Part shown: positions 62,456-64,000 of the stretch, one piece after another
How the letters are laid out: each line of letters opens with the position of its first letter
Position numbering within the stretch: position 1 is the stretch's first letter
Assembly (NCBI GenBank): GCA_913052135.1
Contig: CAJXDY010000007.1
Location: forward strand, 1 to 64,000
Source: UBA8106 sp913052135
Lineage (GTDB): Bacteria > Acidobacteriota > Vicinamibacteria > Vicinamibacterales > UBA823
DNA: 64,000 nt
Direction of reading: 5' to 3'
Notes under the pieces: generated by a model
The model's database searches: none
The model's input: only the letters and a program-made list of their open reading frames with translations
Told to the model about the DNA's origin: nothing
Translations under genes and position numbers: made by a program

Positions 62456-64000
62456 CTACAGCTCTAGCGACCGTAGTCGTAACGCGTTCGTGATGACTGA
62501 TAGAGAACTGAGTGTCATCGCTGCACTTGCCCATATCGGATCGATGAACCATCCGGTTAGCGGATACAGCACACCGGCAGCCACTGGCACACCGATGCCG
62601 TTATAGATAAATGCGAGAAATAAGTTCTGACGAATATTGCGTAGTGTGCTGCGACTGAGTCGACGGGCGCGGGCAATACCTCGCAAATCTCCCTTGACAA
62701 GAGTGATGTCAGCGCTCTCAATGGCAATATCAGCTCCGGTTCCCATAGCAATTCCCACTGCAGCTTCTGCAAGTGCCGGTGCATCATTGATACCGTCACC
62801 AGCCATGGCAACGACCCGCCCTTCGGCTTGCAGACTTGCCACAATCCGCTGTTTTTCTTCTGGCAAGACGCCTGCCCGAACTTCGTTGAGGCCGAGGGTG
62901 TCTCCGACTGCGTGCGCGGTTAAAGCATTGTCACCAGTCGCCATTACAATCCGTACACCCTCCGCTTGTAGCATGCGCAACGCTTCGAACGTAGATGGTT
63001 TTACGGCATCCGACACACTCAAAAAGCCGGCTAGTTGCCCGTCAACGGCAAGAAAAATAACAGTCTGTCCTTGGTGACGAAGTTCATTGGCCTGATGCGC
63101 AAAGACATCCGTGTGAACTCCATGCTCTATTAAAAACTCTTCTGTGCCTAATAATACATGTCGCTTCTCGACCGTTCCTTCGACACCTCTTCCTGGCACG
63201 GTTTGGAAATTTTCAACTTCGGGTAAGGCCATGTCCTGTTCGATCGCTCGTGTGACAACCGCTACGGCTAGTGGGTGTTGACTGGACTGCTCAAGAGCTC
63301 CTGCCAACCGTAAAAGCTTCGTTTCTGAGACGACGCCTTCAATCGTTGAAATACTCGCTACGCGTGGACGGCCTTCGGTGAGAGTCCCAGTTTTGTCGAT
63401 GACGAGAACCTCCACACGGTCCAACATTTCTAGCGCTGCCGCATGTTTGACGAGTACCCCAGACTTTGCACCACGTCCAGTACCCACCATGATAGCCATC
63501 GGGGTTGCTAGTCCGAGTGCGCAGGGACAAGCGATGATAAGCACGGCTACAGCGTTGACCAGGGCGGTTACAAACCGTGGTTCTGGACCCCAGAGACTCC
63601 ACACAACGAGCGTGACGATTGCCACGAGTACAACACTCGGCACAAACCATTCAGACACGCGATCGGCAACACGTTGAATAGGAGCGCGAGTTCGCTGCGC
63701 GTTGGCAACCATTTGCACGATGTGCGCCAAAAGGGTCTCTGAGCCAATACGCTCAGCCCGCATCGTGAAGCTTCCCGTCCCATTGATCGTGGCACCGATT
63801 ACTTGGGTTCCGACGGTTTTTTCAACCGGGATCGCCTCACCCGTTACCATGGATTCATCGACCGCGCTGGCGCCGTTCACCACGACACCATCGACCGGAA
63901 TTTTGTCGCCAGGTCTGACCCGCAACAAATCGCCGACCTTCACGAGCGCCAACGGCACATCGGTATCGTGACCAGGCAGCACAACCCTGGCTGTTTGAGG
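62456..64000 (-). CDS. copA: Cu+ P1B-type ATPase, N-terminus beyond window
   Basis: The frame is open through base 64000, so the metal-binding N-terminus and first helices are missing; an in-frame GTG at 63982 is not the start. Visible are VRPGDKIPVDG and TGEAIPV (actuator), IACPCALGLATP (metal-binding CPC), DKTGTLT (phosphorylated Asp), GDGINDAPAL, and the last helix MTLSSLSVITNALRLRSL, which matches the Cu+ subgroup. It exports Cu+ from the cytosol, and in some bacteria supplies copper to cytochrome oxidase; it is convergent with the oxidase operon. Confidence 0.92.
   Translation of the reverse strand, partial: PQTARVVLPGHDTDVPLALVKVGDLLRVRPGDKIPVDGVVVNGASAVDESMVTGEAIPVEKTVGTQVIGATINGTGSFTMRAERIGSETLLAHIVQMVANAQRTRAPIQRVADRVSEWFVPSVVLVAIVTLVVWSLWGPEPRFVTALVNAVAVLIIACPCALGLATPMAIMVGTGRGAKSGVLVKHAAALEMLDRVEVLVIDKTGTLTEGRPRVASISTIEGVVSETKLLRLAGALEQSSQHPLAVAVVTRAIEQDMALPEVENFQTVPGRGVEGTVEKRHVLLGTEEFLIEHGVHTDVFAHQANELRHQGQTVIFLAVDGQLAGFLSVSDAVKPSTFEALRMLQAEGVRIVMATGDNALTAHAVGDTLGLNEVRAGVLPEEKQRIVASLQAEGRVVAMAGDGINDAPALAEAAVGIAMGTGADIAIESADITLVKGDLRGIARARRLSRSTLRNIRQNLFLAFIYNGIGVPVAAGVLYPLTGWFIDPIWASAAMTLSSLSVITNALRLRSLEL

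Noticed and set aside
1..64000. tRNA, rRNA, CRISPR, insertion sequence or prophage
   Set aside because: No repeat array, tRNA-like cloverleaf, transposase or integrase was found by reading the gaps and genes; a tRNAscan or CRISPR search would settle it.

Overview
The window looks like chromosomal DNA of a free-living, aerobic, Gram-negative heterotroph, most likely an uncultured member of the Acidobacteriota (Vicinamibacteria-like). This is an inference from gene content: a giant Oar-like TonB receptor with a carboxypeptidase-type N-terminal domain, a DUF5916/CBM9-like outer-membrane protein, an FG-GAP/ASPIC-UnbV protein beside a TMTC-like TPR membrane protein, S9, M14 and M42 secreted peptidases, and many amidohydrolases. 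Coding density is high, and overlaps of the ATGA, GTGA or TGATG type show tightly packed operons. I saw no tRNA, rRNA, CRISPR array, transposase or phage gene.

Layout. 1-6168: start of a PaaK-like CoA ligase, an amidohydrolase, an amidase, a sulfatase and an APC permease. 6226-15841: a catabolic cluster. A minus-strand operon (three different RraA-family proteins, an ACMSD-like amidohydrolase, a D-aminoacylase-like lipoprotein, a DUF5916 outer-membrane protein) faces a plus-strand pair (a LigJ-like 4-oxalomesaconate hydratase and a DASS carboxylate transporter) across a short region with two dyads. 15864-25482: a live/dead M42 peptidase pair, a zinc-ribbon protein, HtpG, a WYL regulator, an M14 carboxypeptidase and homoserine kinase. 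25908-32945: two tandem Tat-type HisC-like aminotransferases, an APC permease, an amidohydrolase, a c-type cytochrome overlapping a Tat-type sarcosine-oxidase-like flavoenzyme, and a cupin.

32994-48395: an S9 peptidase, a His-rich pair possibly linked to metals, a 577-bp AT-rich leader, the Oar-like receptor with a clear intrinsic terminator, a BtuB-like receptor, the ASPIC/UnbV protein and the TMTC-like protein. The last two plus-strand genes have matching TTGACA-N17-GATYGT elements upstream. 48479-55203: sufBCDSUT (read on the minus strand) followed by an orphan TupA-like oxyanion-binding lipoprotein. 55392-58170: an SSS symporter with a small membrane partner, and a TVP38/TMEM64 protein. 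58439-62420: a haem-copper oxidase operon in the order I-III-IV-x-x-II, convergent with a Cu+ P-type ATPase cut by the window end.

Most interesting: the LigJ/three-RraA/DASS cluster, which may feed a branched tricarboxylate or aromatic-ring-derived acid to pyruvate and oxaloacetate; the putative periplasmic amino-acid or amine oxidation module at 25.9-32.9 kb; and an oxidase subunit I whose catalytic ligands are intact but whose K-channel lysine is isoleucine.
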